64,000 nucleotides of DNA, from positions 1 to 64,000 of the forward strand of contig NZ_JAPCZF010000013.1 in assembly GCF_025938095.1 (NCBI RefSeq), in the 5' to 3' direction. Shown here in pieces: positions 34,148-43,566 of the stretch. Source of the DNA: Novosphingobium sp. JCM 18896 (GTDB taxonomy: Bacteria; Pseudomonadota; Alphaproteobacteria; Sphingomonadales; Sphingomonadaceae). A program made the translations under genes and the position numbers. Under the pieces are notes generated by a model that saw only the letters and a list, made by a program, of their open reading frames with translations, had not been told where the DNA came from and did no database searches. How positions within the stretch are numbered: the stretch's first letter is position 1; each line of letters opens with the position of its first letter.

Positions 34148-35308
34148 TCAAAGGCTTCTGGCGATGATCACCTTCATGATCTCGTTCGTGCCGGCCCAGA
34201 TCCGAAGAACGCGGGCGTCACGCCAGAGGCGGGCGATCGGATATTCGGTCATGTAGCCGTATCCGCCGTGCAGCTGGAGGCACTCGTCCAGCACCTGGAA
34301 CTGGGTGTCAGTCGTCCACCATTTCGCCATTGCGGAATGTGTGTTGTCGAGGGTTCCGTCTAGGAATTGCTGCATTTGCTGGTCTGCGAAGACCCTCGCC
34401 ACGCGCGCCTTGGTCGCGCATTCGGCCAGCTTGAACTGCGTGTTCTGGAAATCCATCACGGTCTTGCCGAAGACTTTTCGCGCCCTGACGTACTCGGTGG
34501 TGTGCTGCACGGCCAATTCCATGCTGACCACGGCACCCAACGTGCAAAGCATGCGCTCCCACACCAGCTGGGTCATCAGTTGGCCGAACCCCTGGCCTTC
34601 GACTCCGCCCAGAAGATTGCAATCCGGCACGAAGACTTCGTCGAAGAACAGCTCAGACGTGTCCTGCGCTGGCAGCCCGATCTTTTCCAGGTTGCGACCT
34701 TTCTTGAAGCCTGCCGACCCAGCCTCGACGACCAGGAGCGAAAGCCCCTTCGAGCCGGCTTCCCCGGTCCTGCAGACGGTCACGATGAGGTCTGCATTCT
34801 GGCCGTTCGATATGAAGATCTTCTGCCCACTAACCTTGTAGCCTCCCGGCACTTTTTCGGCTTTGGTGCAAATTCCTTGCAGGTCGGATCCGGTGCCTGG
34901 CTCGGTCATGGCCACCGCGCCGATCAACTCGCCGCTCGCCATCCGCGGCAACCATTCGGCCCGCTTTTCATCCGTGGCATAAGCCAGGATGTAGTGGGCA
35001 ACCATGCAATGGGTGCCGATCCCAACGCCAAATCCGCCGCCAAGCCCGGCGCGTTCGACTTCCTGCGCCAGCATCGCGTCGTGGGCCTTGTTGCCGCCCC
35101 CGCCGCCGAACTCCTCTGGAAGACTAGGGCAGAGAAGGCCGTATTCGCCGGCTTTCAGCCACGCGGCACGATCCACGATCCCCTCTTCATCCCACCGCTC
35201 CCGGTGGGGGAGGAATTCATTGACCAGCACCCTGCGCACGCTGTTCTGCAAGAGCACCACGTCTTCGCTCATCCAGGGTGCGACGAGATCGTTCGCCTGG
35301 CTGCTCAT
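34148..35308 (-). CDS. Acyl-CoA dehydrogenase
   Basis: About 386 residues, ordinary ACAD length. AMTEPGTGSDLQG and KIFISNGQNADLIV mark the FAD/substrate domain, and ARKVFGKTVMDFQNTQFKLAE with WAGTNEIMKVIIARSL the C-terminal domain, a pattern of isovaleryl/long-chain-type ACADs. It is similar to the ACAD at 60230 (shared CPxxP, GSDLQGI, GTxEIMK). ATG at 35308 chosen; a GTG 9 bp earlier is possible and no strong ribosome site decides. It is divergent from another ACAD. Confidence 0.92.
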   Translation of the reverse strand: MSSQANDLVAPWMSEDVVLLQNSVRRVLVNEFLPHRERWDEEGIVDRAAWLKAGEYGLLCPSLPEEFGGGGGNKAHDAMLAQEVERAGLGGGFGVGIGTHCMVAHYILAYATDEKRAEWLPRMASGELIGAVAMTEPGTGSDLQGICTKAEKVPGGYKVSGQKIFISNGQNADLIVTVCRTGEAGSKGLSLLVVEAGSAGFKKGRNLEKIGLPAQDTSELFFDEVFVPDCNLLGGVEGQGFGQLMTQLVWERMLCTLGAVVSMELAVQHTTEYVRARKVFGKTVMDFQNTQFKLAECATKARVARVFADQQMQQFLDGTLDNTHSAMAKWWTTDTQFQVLDECLQLHGGYGYMTEYPIARLWRDARVLRIWAGTNEIMKVIIARSL

Positions 35309-35537
35309 CGGAGCCACTGCTGACGGACGTCGGTTTCAATCGTCTGCATTCGACATCTCTCGGAATTGCGCGACCCGTCCGGAAGTGGGCCAAAGGAACT
35401 TGTTGCACAGCGTTATCCTTTTGTAGCAAGTGGGTGTCAACCCCTCCACGGGGAGTAGGTATGCTTTCGCGAGGCGGCGGTGCGGGGCCTTGCCGGAAGT
35501 TCACTGCTGGCGCGTCGCACAAGAAGGAATTTGCACG
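35309..35537. promoter_or_regulatory. Divergent promoter region of two ACAD genes with GCACAGCGTT element
   Basis: 229 bp between ACAD genes on opposite strands. 35405-35436 begins with GCACAGCGTT and ends with AGCAAGTGGGTG. Nearly the same 31-nt arrangement occurs at 40191-40221, in the other large divergent region. Read on the other strand it gives AACGCTGTGC, the same class as the AACGC-NN-TGCA elements elsewhere. AAGAAGGAAT at 35521-35530 decides the TTG start of the next gene. Confidence 0.5.
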
Positions 35538-36752
35538 TTGAACTTCGAACACAGCGAGAAGGTCGCGCAACTTGTCACCGAGCTGGCGGCCTTCATGGAC
35601 GAGCATATCTATCCGGCAGAAGGCGAGGTGCGGGAGTGGACCGCGGCGGAGGCCAATCGGTGGAAAGTGTGGCCCGGCATGGCGGCGCTCAAGGAGAAGG
35701 CGCGCGCCCAAGGGTTGTGGAACCTCTTCCTTCCCCTCGAGTATGGCGAGCTCAGCCCAGGCCTGACGAACCTCGAATACGCGCCATTGGCGGAACTCAT
35801 GGGCCGCGTACCATGGGCCGCGGAAGTGTTTAATTGCTCTCCTCCGGACACCGGCAACATGGAGGTTTTGGCGAAGTTCGGCACCGAGCAGCAGAAGCGC
35901 GAGTGGTTGACGGATCTGCTGGAGGGGAAGACCCGCTCGGCCTACTTGATGACCGAACCCGCGGTCGCCTCGTCGGATGCAACCAATGTGGAGACGTCGA
36001 TCAGACGCGATGGCCCCGACTACGTCATCAACGGCCGCAAATGGTGGATATCCGGCATCATGGAGCCGGAGTGCAAACTCCTCCTAGTAATGGGCAAAAC
36101 AGATCCCGAGTCGCCTCGTCACCTGCAGCAGTCGACGATCATCGTCCCGCGGGATTCGCCGGGAGTGACGATTGTCCGCAACTTGCGGACCTTCAACAGC
36201 TGGCATTCGCCGGGCGGCGAAGCGGAGGTTTTGCTCGAGGACGTTCGGGTGCCGGCCGAGAACATCGTGTTAGGGGAGGGACGAGGGTTCGAGATCGCGC
36301 AAGGCCGCTTGGGCCCAGGACGGATTCATCACTGCATGCGCTCTATCGGACAGGCGCAACGGGCGCTGGAACTGATGTGCGTGCGGGCAGCGAACCGGGT
36401 CGCGTTTGGACGCAAGCTCTCCGACCAGGGCTCGATCAGGCAGGACATCGCCCGCAGCTTCATCGAGATCGAACAGGCCCGTCTGCTGACGCTCAAGGCG
36501 GCCGACGCGATGGACCGAGTCGGCAGCAAGGGAGCTCTGGATCTCATCGCGGCCATCAAGATCGTGGCGCCCCAGATGGCTCAGACGGTAGCGGATCGGG
36601 CGATGCAGATCCACGGGGCCATGGGCTTTTGCGACGACACGCCGCTCGCGGAGACTTTCCTGATCAACCGCTTCCTGCGGATGGCAGACGGTCCCGATGA
36701 GGTTCACCTCAACCAGCTCGGTCGCCTCAAGCTCAAAGAGTACAACGCCTGA
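35538..36752 (+). CDS. Acyl-CoA dehydrogenase, ACAD11/LvaC-like subgroup
   Basis: 404 residues. MTEPAVASSDATNVETS in the middle domain and GRKLSDQGSIRQDIA with RMADGPDEVHLNQLGRLKLK at the C-terminus place it in the ACAD10/11 subgroup, like the gene at 8839. Unlike that gene, no APH-fold kinase follows; it could use one of the two in the window. The TTG start at 35538 lies 9 bp after AAGAAGGA. It converges on the ligase gene 24 bp away. Confidence 0.9.
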   Translation: MNFEHSEKVAQLVTELAAFMDEHIYPAEGEVREWTAAEANRWKVWPGMAALKEKARAQGLWNLFLPLEYGELSPGLTNLEYAPLAELMGRVPWAAEVFNCSPPDTGNMEVLAKFGTEQQKREWLTDLLEGKTRSAYLMTEPAVASSDATNVETSIRRDGPDYVINGRKWWISGIMEPECKLLLVMGKTDPESPRHLQQSTIIVPRDSPGVTIVRNLRTFNSWHSPGGEAEVLLEDVRVPAENIVLGEGRGFEIAQGRLGPGRIHHCMRSIGQAQRALELMCVRAANRVAFGRKLSDQGSIRQDIARSFIEIEQARLLTLKAADAMDRVGSKGALDLIAAIKIVAPQMAQTVADRAMQIHGAMGFCDDTPLAETFLINRFLRMADGPDEVHLNQLGRLKLKEYNA

Positions 36753-36776
36753 CGCAAGCCGAAGCCGCCGCCGGCC

Positions 36777-38654
36777 TCACGTCCCCTCGATGACGTGTGC
36801 CGGAGGCGGTTCGCTATACAGCTGCTCAATCAGCGCCACCCGGCGCTCGGTTACGCGCCGCTGATTAACGTAGCCCTTGTCGGTAATCTCGTTTTCCTCG
36901 GCGGACGGCGGCTCTTCGAGCAACAGCATCCGTCGGATCTGCATCGACGAGGCCGTGCTGGTGCCGTTGAATTTCTTGAGCTCACGCGCGATCGCACTGT
37001 GGACCTCGGGATGCGCCGCAACTTGCGAGTCCGTCAGGAGCGCGCCGTCTGCGCGGATGAGCTTCCGGCAAGCGGCGATGTTCGGCCACGCCAGCGCGCC
37101 GACGAAAGCCTTGTCCTGGCCGGTGATGACCATGTCGGTGATCAGCGGCATCATCGCCCCGACCGCCTGAGCGCGCAGCGAACCCACCGCCACGAAGGTG
37201 CCGGTGAGCAGTTTGAAGTCCTCTGAGACGCGGCTTGCAAACCGCAGCCCCTTGATCGGTTCGGCCTCGTCGACCAGCGTCACCGCGTCTCCGGTTCGAT
37301 AGAATCCTTCTTCATCCAAAGACTGGGCGTAGAGTTCTTCGAGACCCACGTATCCGGGTGTCACGTTGCCGCCACGGGCGCGCAGTTCATAGCGCGTGTC
37401 ATCGACGGGGATCAGTTTCACTTCGACGCCCGGGACGGGGAGCCCGATGTAACCGCTGCCTTCGACGGGCCAATAGAGCTGGGTTATCAACGGTCCAGTT
37501 TCGGTACAGCCATAACCGGTGAGGAAGGGCGTCCGCCGTCCGGTCGCGCGGACCGACAGGTCCTGCCAACGCTGCCACAGCTCCATGGGCAGGCTTGCGC
37601 CTGCATACTGCAGGTAGACCAGGTTTCGGAAAAACCGGTCCCGCAGACCGTTGTCCTCCTCCAGCGCAGTCGCGAGCATGGCAAACCCGGCCGGAACATC
37701 GGAATAGCTATGCGGCGATATCTCGCGCAGGCTGTCGATGGTCGATTGGAACTGCCCTGGGAGCGGCCGGCCCTCGTCGATGTAGTAGGTTCCCCCTTGC
37801 CGCAAGCTGCGGTTGAACAAGCCGTTTCCAGCCATAGTGTGATGCCACGGCATCCAGTTTAGAGTTTCGAATGGCCCGCATCGGTCTTCGGGACGCCACA
37901 GCGTATCCCAGTAGGCCTGGTTCAGGCAAAGCATTCGCTGCGTGTTGAGGATGCCCTTGGGCCATCCCGTCGACCCCGAGCTGAACAGAATCTTGGCGAC
38001 GGTGTCCGGGCCCGTGCGTTCGAAGGCTTCTTCGACGGCGTTGCCTGGGACGGTCGCGCGCAGTTCGGAAAATGGGATCAGCCCGGCTGGCGGCGCGTCC
38101 TCCGCTACGATCCACGGCAGGTGCGACAGGTCGGCTGCCCCGATTGCATCGGCATAGGGGGCAGCGGTTTGAGAGAAGATCGCAGCCGGGCGAACCGCAT
38201 CGACGACCTTGCGCAGCTTGCCCCATCCCGTTCGCTGAAGGGCGTAGGGCGGAGAGACGGGGACGACCGTAATCCCGACGGTGAGGGCCCCGAACAGGAG
38301 GGTTGCATGCTCGAGCGACGCTGGGGACAGGATCAGGATCGACTGACCGGGGGCGATCCCGTGGTCGAGCAGCCACTGCGCGGCGGCGTCGGCGTCGTGG
38401 CGCATGTCGCTGTAGCTGATCTTGTGCCAGCCGCCTCGCGCGCTGCGCTCGGCCAGGATCGGGCGATCTGGTTGCTCGCTTGCCCAGCGCCGCAAGTACG
38501 TGACAATGGTTCGCTCCGCTGGAACCAATGGGCGGGGGTCGCGCAGGATGATGCTGCCGTCAGGCTGCCGTTCACATTCGACCGCCGGCTCGACGGTGCC
38601 AATCGGCTTGAACGCAGCTGCTTCGCCGCTCCGGTTGATGTTAGCTTCTCCCAT
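36777..38654 (-). CDS. AMP-forming CoA ligase, feruloyl-CoA synthetase-like
   Basis: 625 residues, longer than fatty-acid ligases and matching the feruloyl-CoA synthetase subgroup. It has the P-loop FSSGSTGWPKG, GYGCTETGP in the adenine site, and a C-terminal ENEITDKGYVNQRRV, typical of that subgroup (TDKG-x-NQR). Likely substrates are aryl- or cyclic carboxylic acids. ATG with GGGAAAG upstream. It is 54 bp downstream of a CoA-transferase gene on the same strand. Confidence 0.9.
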   Translation of the reverse strand: MGEANINRSGEAAAFKPIGTVEPAVECERQPDGSIILRDPRPLVPAERTIVTYLRRWASEQPDRPILAERSARGGWHKISYSDMRHDADAAAQWLLDHGIAPGQSILILSPASLEHATLLFGALTVGITVVPVSPPYALQRTGWGKLRKVVDAVRPAAIFSQTAAPYADAIGAADLSHLPWIVAEDAPPAGLIPFSELRATVPGNAVEEAFERTGPDTVAKILFSSGSTGWPKGILNTQRMLCLNQAYWDTLWRPEDRCGPFETLNWMPWHHTMAGNGLFNRSLRQGGTYYIDEGRPLPGQFQSTIDSLREISPHSYSDVPAGFAMLATALEEDNGLRDRFFRNLVYLQYAGASLPMELWQRWQDLSVRATGRRTPFLTGYGCTETGPLITQLYWPVEGSGYIGLPVPGVEVKLIPVDDTRYELRARGGNVTPGYVGLEELYAQSLDEEGFYRTGDAVTLVDEAEPIKGLRFASRVSEDFKLLTGTFVAVGSLRAQAVGAMMPLITDMVITGQDKAFVGALAWPNIAACRKLIRADGALLTDSQVAAHPEVHSAIARELKKFNGTSTASSMQIRRMLLLEEPPSAEENEITDKGYVNQRRVTERRVALIEQLYSEPPPAHVIEGT

Positions 38655-38708
38655 TGGCTACTTTCCCGCCGTTTTGCTCGACGCTCGTTGGCAATTTCTT
38701 CCCAGGGA

Positions 38709-39926
38709 TCAGGCGACCACGCCGGCTCGTCTCAACTCTGCCAGCTCCTCGCCCGCGATCCCGGCCATGCTGAGCACGCTTGGTGTGTGCTCCCCGTGGG
38801 CGGGCGCGCGTGTCAGCTTCGGTCCGGCTCCGTCGATCCGGGCTGGCATGGCGACCAGGGGCAACCTGGCTCCGTTCTCGTAGTCCACCATCTGGATGAA
38901 CTCGTTCACGACCGCCTGCTCGTCCTTGAACACGTCTCCGGGATATTCGACCCGGCTCCACTGGCCCTCCTGGCTGTCCAGTCGTCGAGCCACCTCGTCC
39001 AGGGCCCACTGCCCGAACGTCCCGTCCAGCTCGCGAACCAGATCGGCGCTGTGCTCCCGCCGGGTCGACATCGTGCCGAACCTGGAGTCGACCGCCAAGT
39101 CGGCGCGATCGAGAGCGCTGCAGAGCTTGGCCCAGTAACGATCGGCCTCCAGCATACCCAAGACGAAGAACCGGCCGTCACCTGAGCGGTAGATGTTCGT
39201 GAGCGGGTTAGGCGGGCACCGCCGATCGAGTTGCTCGATGTTCTGCCGCCCGGTGGCATAGCAGCCGGCGATGGAAGCTTGCATCGCCCAGAGGCCCGAA
39301 CTGAACAGCGAAACGTCGACGACTCCGCCTGATCCGGTTTTCTCGCGGCGGTATAGAGCGCCCAGAATGGCGCCGGCTAGGTTCAACCCGCTTTGCACGT
39401 CGCCGAACGCCGGCCCCGCCAGCAACACCGGGAAATCGTAGTCCGGCGGGCTCGCGGCTGTGCTGACGCCAGGCCGGCTCCAGTAGGACAGTCCATCGAA
39501 GCCACCTTTGTCTGCATCGGGTCCCAGCGGACCTTGACCGGTGCCACGGCCGTAGATCAGCCTTGGATTGCGAGCCATGAGCTGGTCGGCGTCAATCCCG
39601 AGACGAGCGCGGGCGGGCTGCATCATGCTTGTGATGAACACATCCGCGTCATCCACGAGCGACAACAGGATCTCGCGTCCCCGAGCCGTTGAGATATCCA
39701 TGGCGAGGCTCTTCTTGCCCCGATTGAAGCACTCCCACAGCGTGGTCACTCCGCCGTCGCCGGGATTGATCCCATACGTCGACAAGTGGCGCACGGGGTC
39801 GCCGTTGCGAGGGTGCTCGATCTTGATGACGTCGGCGCCGCAATCGGCCAGCGCCGCACCAGCAGCCGGGACGAACCCGTACACTGCCGCCTCTATGACC
39901 CGAACGCCTGCAAGCAGATCCTTCAT
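38709..39926 (-). CDS. CaiB/BaiF family III CoA-transferase (copy 2)
   Basis: 405 residues. GADVIKIEHPRNGDPVRH, FNRGKKSLAMDI and NPRLIYGRGTGQGPLGPDADKGGFD align nearly residue for residue with the copy at 31434. ATG at 39926 is supported by AGGAGAGG about 7 bp before it; the frame is open further upstream. It probably attaches or exchanges CoA on a pathway acid and is likely co-transcribed with the feruloyl-CoA synthetase-like gene. Confidence 0.92.
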   Translation of the reverse strand: MKDLLAGVRVIEAAVYGFVPAAGAALADCGADVIKIEHPRNGDPVRHLSTYGINPGDGGVTTLWECFNRGKKSLAMDISTARGREILLSLVDDADVFITSMMQPARARLGIDADQLMARNPRLIYGRGTGQGPLGPDADKGGFDGLSYWSRPGVSTAASPPDYDFPVLLAGPAFGDVQSGLNLAGAILGALYRREKTGSGGVVDVSLFSSGLWAMQASIAGCYATGRQNIEQLDRRCPPNPLTNIYRSGDGRFFVLGMLEADRYWAKLCSALDRADLAVDSRFGTMSTRREHSADLVRELDGTFGQWALDEVARRLDSQEGQWSRVEYPGDVFKDEQAVVNEFIQMVDYENGARLPLVAMPARIDGAGPKLTRAPAHGEHTPSVLSMAGIAGEELAELRRAGVVA

Positions 39927-40292
39927 TCGGCCGCCTCTCCTGCTCACCGCTTCGCACGATACAACCGCTGCGAATCCTGAAACATCTTCTGCTTTTCGCT
40001 GGCGTATGCAAGCACTTCGGGAGCTTGCGGCTCTTTTTTTGCACGTCGTGCTCATATTTGCCGATCTGACTGACGAGGCGTTGGGGGCAGGCAAGGCCAT
40101 TCGGTGGCCGGCTCTATAGGCGAAAGATCACCCTACCGACTCCCAAGCGTGGCAAAATGCGACTTGAGGTTTGTGCGTGAGCTGAATATAGCACAGCGTT
40201 CTAGTTTTTAGCAGGTGGGTGGGGCGGGGTCTGCTCGCGCATCGCGCGGCGGGCCACTCCGGCTCTCCGCTCACAAAAGGGAAGGAACGAGC
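39927..40292. promoter_or_regulatory. 366-bp divergent region with second GCACAGCGTT element
   Basis: Separates the CoA-transferase (minus) from an HSD10-like SDR (plus). 40191-40221 repeats the 35405 element: GCACAGCGTT, then a T-rich stretch, then AGCAGGTGGGTG, 72 bp before the SDR start. On the minus strand a GCATTTTGCC copy (40151-40160 region) faces the CoA-transferase. The open frames inside the region look like chance and no gene is called. AGGGAAGGAACG sets the SDR start. Confidence 0.5.
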
Positions 40293-41051
40293 ATGAACTT
40301 GAAAGATGTCGCGGCGCTTGTGACGGGCGGCGCATCCGGCCTGGGAGCGGCTACCGCCACCCTCCTCGCGCAGCACGGAGCCAAGGTCGCTATCCTCGAT
40401 CTGAATGAGGAACTCGGTCAGAAGCTCGCGGAAGAGTTGGGCGGCGTGTTCGTCAAGGCTAACGTTACGAGCGAGGACGAGGTCTCCAGCGCAATTGAGG
40501 CGGCGACCAGTGCGGTGGGTCCGATCAGGGTGCTGGTCAACTGCGCCGGCACCGGGCACCCCATGAAAACCGTGGCCAAGGGGGCGCCGCATGATCTCAG
40601 CATCTTCCGCAAGACGATCGAGATCAATCTGATCGGCACGTTCAGCGTCCTGTCGAAGGTCGCCGCCAAGATGGTCTCGCTCGATCTCCACGGGGAAGAG
40701 CGCGGTGTGATCATCAACACGGCCTCGGTCGCCGCTTTCGAAGGCCAGGTCGGGCAGGCGAGCTATTCCGCCTCGAAGGGCGGCATTGTGGGCATGACGC
40801 TGCCGATCGCCCGTGACCTGGCGCAGAACGCAATCCGCGTTGTCACGATCGCCCCCGGACTGTTCCAGACGCCGCTGCTCGGCAACCTGCCCGAGGAAGC
40901 ACAGCAGTCGCTCGGGGCCCAGGTCCCGTTCCCGAGCCGCCTCGGGCAACCCAGTGAATACGCGCTGCTCGTCAAGGCGATCATCGAGAACCCGATGTTG
41001 AATGGCGAGACCATTCGCCTGGACGGCGCCATTCGCATGGCTCCGCGATAA
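40293..41051 (+). CDS. SDR, 3-hydroxyacyl-CoA dehydrogenase type II (HSD10-like)
   Basis: 252 residues. TGGASGLG near the N-terminus, NCAGTG, FRKTIEINLIGTF, Ser in NTASVAAFEGQ, YSASKGGIVGMTLPIARDLA and a C-terminal GETIRLDGAIRM are the marks of type II 3-hydroxyacyl-CoA dehydrogenases. It should oxidise a 3-hydroxyacyl-CoA to the 3-oxo form with NAD+, complementing the ACADs and thiolase. ATG at 40293 after a strong ribosome site. Confidence 0.93.
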   Translation: MNLKDVAALVTGGASGLGAATATLLAQHGAKVAILDLNEELGQKLAEELGGVFVKANVTSEDEVSSAIEAATSAVGPIRVLVNCAGTGHPMKTVAKGAPHDLSIFRKTIEINLIGTFSVLSKVAAKMVSLDLHGEERGVIINTASVAAFEGQVGQASYSASKGGIVGMTLPIARDLAQNAIRVVTIAPGLFQTPLLGNLPEEAQQSLGAQVPFPSRLGQPSEYALLVKAIIENPMLNGETIRLDGAIRMAPR

Positions 41052-41068
41052 GCGGATCCGTTCGAGTC

Positions 41069-41108
41069 CACCTTCTTGCCGCGCCGGAGAACGGCGAGTT
41101 CGAAGGTG
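41069..41108. terminator. Possible hairpin between convergent SDR genes
   Basis: CACCTTC (41069-41075) pairs with GAAGGTG (41102-41108), enclosing a GCCG/CGGC inner stem. It lies between the stop codons of two convergent genes and could serve both. The stem is interrupted and no T-run follows. Confidence 0.3.
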
Positions 41109-41114
41109 CAGAGA

Positions 41115-41894
41115 TCAGGTGGTGGGCGGCATGACGTAATTGAGCGCCAGCCGTCCACCGTCGGGATACAGCGTCTGCCCGGTCATGAAGCTCGCGTCGG
41201 CGCTGGCTAGGAACGACACCACGCCGGAAATCTCGGAAACTTCACCGAAACGGCCAAGAGGTGTGCGCGAGAGCATCAGCCTGTTCATGCCTTCGTCGGC
41301 AAGGATCGGTGCGGTCATGTCCGTCTTGATTGGACCGGGGCCAACCGCATTCACGCGGATGTTGTGCGGCGCCAGGGACAAAGCCATGGTCTTCGTCAGC
41401 ATGCCCAGGCCCGCCTTGCTGACGCAGTAGGGGGCCTGAGTGGGAACGCCGAGCACGGCTCCCACCGACGAGATAAAGATGATCGCCCCCTCCCGGCCTG
41501 TTGCGATCATGTGACGGGCGACCGCCTTGCCGAGCACGAACCCACCGGTCAGGTTGAGCTGCAACACCGCATCCCAATCGTCGTCCTCAAGATCGAAGAA
41601 GTCGACGTTGGGGCTATTGCGTCCGGCTCCGGCGACGGCCACGTCGATGCCGCCAAGGTGATCGATCACGCGCGCGACCGCATCCCTGATCTGCTCCGGG
41701 CTTCCCGCGTCGGCACAGACCGACATCACGGTGGTGCCGCGCGCACTCAAGGCAGCCTCGGCGGCTTGCAGGCCCCCTTCATCGATATCCATCAGGGCGA
41801 CTGCTGCGCCCTCCGCCGCGAACCTCTCAGCGACCGCGAAGCCGATGCCCTTGGCGCCACCCGTGACGAGTAAAGTCTTGCCAGCAAATCGCAT
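41115..41894 (-). CDS. SDR family oxidoreductase
   Basis: 259 residues. TGGAKGIG at the N-terminus, AGAGRN in place of NNAG, Ser in ISSVGAVLG, YCVSK, and a C-terminal PDGGRLALNYV. It is complete and presumably active; the substrate is unknown. Only 4 bp separate it from the SDR gene upstream on the minus strand, so the two form one operon and may act on successive alcohol groups or opposite stereoisomers (inference). Confidence 0.87.
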   Translation of the reverse strand: MRFAGKTLLVTGGAKGIGFAVAERFAAEGAAVALMDIDEGGLQAAEAALSARGTTVMSVCADAGSPEQIRDAVARVIDHLGGIDVAVAGAGRNSPNVDFFDLEDDDWDAVLQLNLTGGFVLGKAVARHMIATGREGAIIFISSVGAVLGVPTQAPYCVSKAGLGMLTKTMALSLAPHNIRVNAVGPGPIKTDMTAPILADEGMNRLMLSRTPLGRFGEVSEISGVVSFLASADASFMTGQTLYPDGGRLALNYVMPPTT

Positions 41895-41898
41895 AATC

Positions 41899-42666
41899 TC
41901 AAAAGCCCCCGGTGACGTAGAGGCACTGCCCCGTTATCCAGCTGGACGCGGGCGAGGCCAGGAACACGGCGGCGGCACCGATGTCCTCCGGCGTTCCCAA
42001 CCGCTTCAGGGGAACCGGAAAATACTTCAGCACTTCGTCGCTCTGGTCTTCTGTGAGGCCCACCGACTCCAGCAAGTTCGAGGTGGCTACGGGGCCAGGT
42101 GCGATCGCGTTGACCCGGATCCGCGGCGCCAGCTCGAGCGCGAGCGTTTCAGTGAGGCTGTTCACCGCGGCCTTGGCGGCCGAATAGGGGCCGTTACGAA
42201 TGTGGCCGCCATGCGCAGCACGTGACGAAAGGTTGATGATGGCGCCCGCTTTGATCAGCCTCGCGGCAACGGTGCAGCCGGTCCAGACCGCCTTCAGATT
42301 GAGATCGAGCTGTGCGTCCCATTCCTCCGGTGACGTTCTGGTCAAGTACCGCGGAGTGGCATCCGGCAGTCCGCCGGCGTTGTTGACCCAGATGTCGAGC
42401 TTGCCGAATTCGCTGGTTACCGTCTCTGCGACACCGTCAAAGCCGTCGGGAGCGACGACATCGGCCACGCAGACCTCGCACCGCCTTCCCAGCGCGCGGA
42501 TCGAAGAAGCCACGTCAAGCAGCTGCTCCTCCGAACGCGCGCAAGCGATGATGTCGGCGCCGGCGTCAGCCAGCGCCAGCGCGATGCCGCGGCCGATGCC
42601 CCGACCCGCTCCGGTGACGACTGCAGTTTTGCCTACGAGGGCAAACGCGTCCAAGATGCTCGGCAT
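41899..42666 (-). CDS. SDR family oxidoreductase
   Basis: 255 residues. TGAGRGIGRG, NNAGG, Ser in LSSRAAHGG, YSAAK and the C-terminal ITGQCLYVTGGF are intact. It is first gene of a two-SDR minus-strand operon, divergent from the second TetR gene, which is its probable regulator. Confidence 0.87.
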   Translation of the reverse strand: MPSILDAFALVGKTAVVTGAGRGIGRGIALALADAGADIIACARSEEQLLDVASSIRALGRRCEVCVADVVAPDGFDGVAETVTSEFGKLDIWVNNAGGLPDATPRYLTRTSPEEWDAQLDLNLKAVWTGCTVAARLIKAGAIINLSSRAAHGGHIRNGPYSAAKAAVNSLTETLALELAPRIRVNAIAPGPVATSNLLESVGLTEDQSDEVLKYFPVPLKRLGTPEDIGAAAVFLASPASSWITGQCLYVTGGF

Positions 42667-42813
42667 TTATGGTTCCTGTTCAAAGCGCTAGAGTGACGAT
42701 GTTGAGGGAAGGTGAGGCCAACCAAGCAGTGCCGCTACTAATTGCCACTTGCACTATAATTGGGTGCCGTCTAGTGCGGGCCAACTGTCTGATCCCCTTG
42801 GAATAATCGATTT
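42667..42813. promoter_or_regulatory. Divergent promoter region of SDR operon and TetR gene
   Basis: 147 bp. TTGCACTATAATTGGG at 42749-42764 includes a TATAAT hexamer (42755-42760) and matches the TGCA-AATTGG class seen before the thiolase and TonB genes. It is a plausible place for TetR autoregulation. Confidence 0.4.
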
Positions 42814-43527
42814 ATGCCGGCTCTTGTCGCCAATCCTAACAAGTCACTTTCGTATTCAAGTGAGCAGATCATCGAGCGCCGACGGCGGCTGCTTTCGGAA
42901 GCGCGGGCCATGATTGCCGAAGGAGGGCTGGAGAATTTCAGCATCCGAAAGCTGTGTGAGCGGGCCGACGTGGCGCAGAGGACCTTCTACAACGCTTATG
43001 ACAGCAAAGACCGCCTGATCGCGCTCGCAATTCGCGAAGCGTACGATGAGTATCAGCGCTTTGTTTCATACAGGACTGATCCTACTTCGATTGAAGGCGC
43101 CATCGATCGGACGTTGTCTACAAACCGTCGCAACTTTAAAGTTCGGAACTATACAAAAGCGATCGTCTCGATTTATTTCTCGCCAGGCACCAGCAAAGAT
43201 ATCTGGACGACTATCCAGGACATGGCCCAAGGCGGCTGGCGCGATTGGCTTCAACACTTGAAGTCGCAGGGACACCTGAAGGGCTGGGCCGACCCGGCCC
43301 GAGTAGCTAGCGAGTTGGCTAATCTTCAGTACTCCCTGATCAACGACTGGTGCCTCGAGCGGATCAGCGACGAGGAGTATCTGCCGTCGATTTTCACGGC
43401 CACTTTGACGCTCCTGATCGGCGCAACCACGGAAGAGATTTCCGTCCAGGCTGAGAAGATGCTCCACGCCTTCCATGAAACGGGCAAATTGCCGGAGTTT
43501 CCGAAGCCGGTCGGCAGGGGTGTTTGA
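42814..43527 (+). CDS. TetR family transcriptional regulator
   Basis: 237 residues. Helix-turn-helix at about residues 24-68 (FSIRKLCERADVAQRTFYNAYDSK). Closely related to the TetR at 30615 in the DNA-binding part, so the two may recognise similar operators; the ligand domains differ more. It is divergent from the SDR pair and converges on the ThDP enzyme gene. Confidence 0.9.
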   Translation: MPALVANPNKSLSYSSEQIIERRRRLLSEARAMIAEGGLENFSIRKLCERADVAQRTFYNAYDSKDRLIALAIREAYDEYQRFVSYRTDPTSIEGAIDRTLSTNRRNFKVRNYTKAIVSIYFSPGTSKDIWTTIQDMAQGGWRDWLQHLKSQGHLKGWADPARVASELANLQYSLINDWCLERISDEEYLPSIFTATLTLLIGATTEEISVQAEKMLHAFHETGKLPEFPKPVGRGV

Positions 43528-43566
43528 GAGAAGCTCATCCTACGATACTCGCTGCGCGATACCCTT

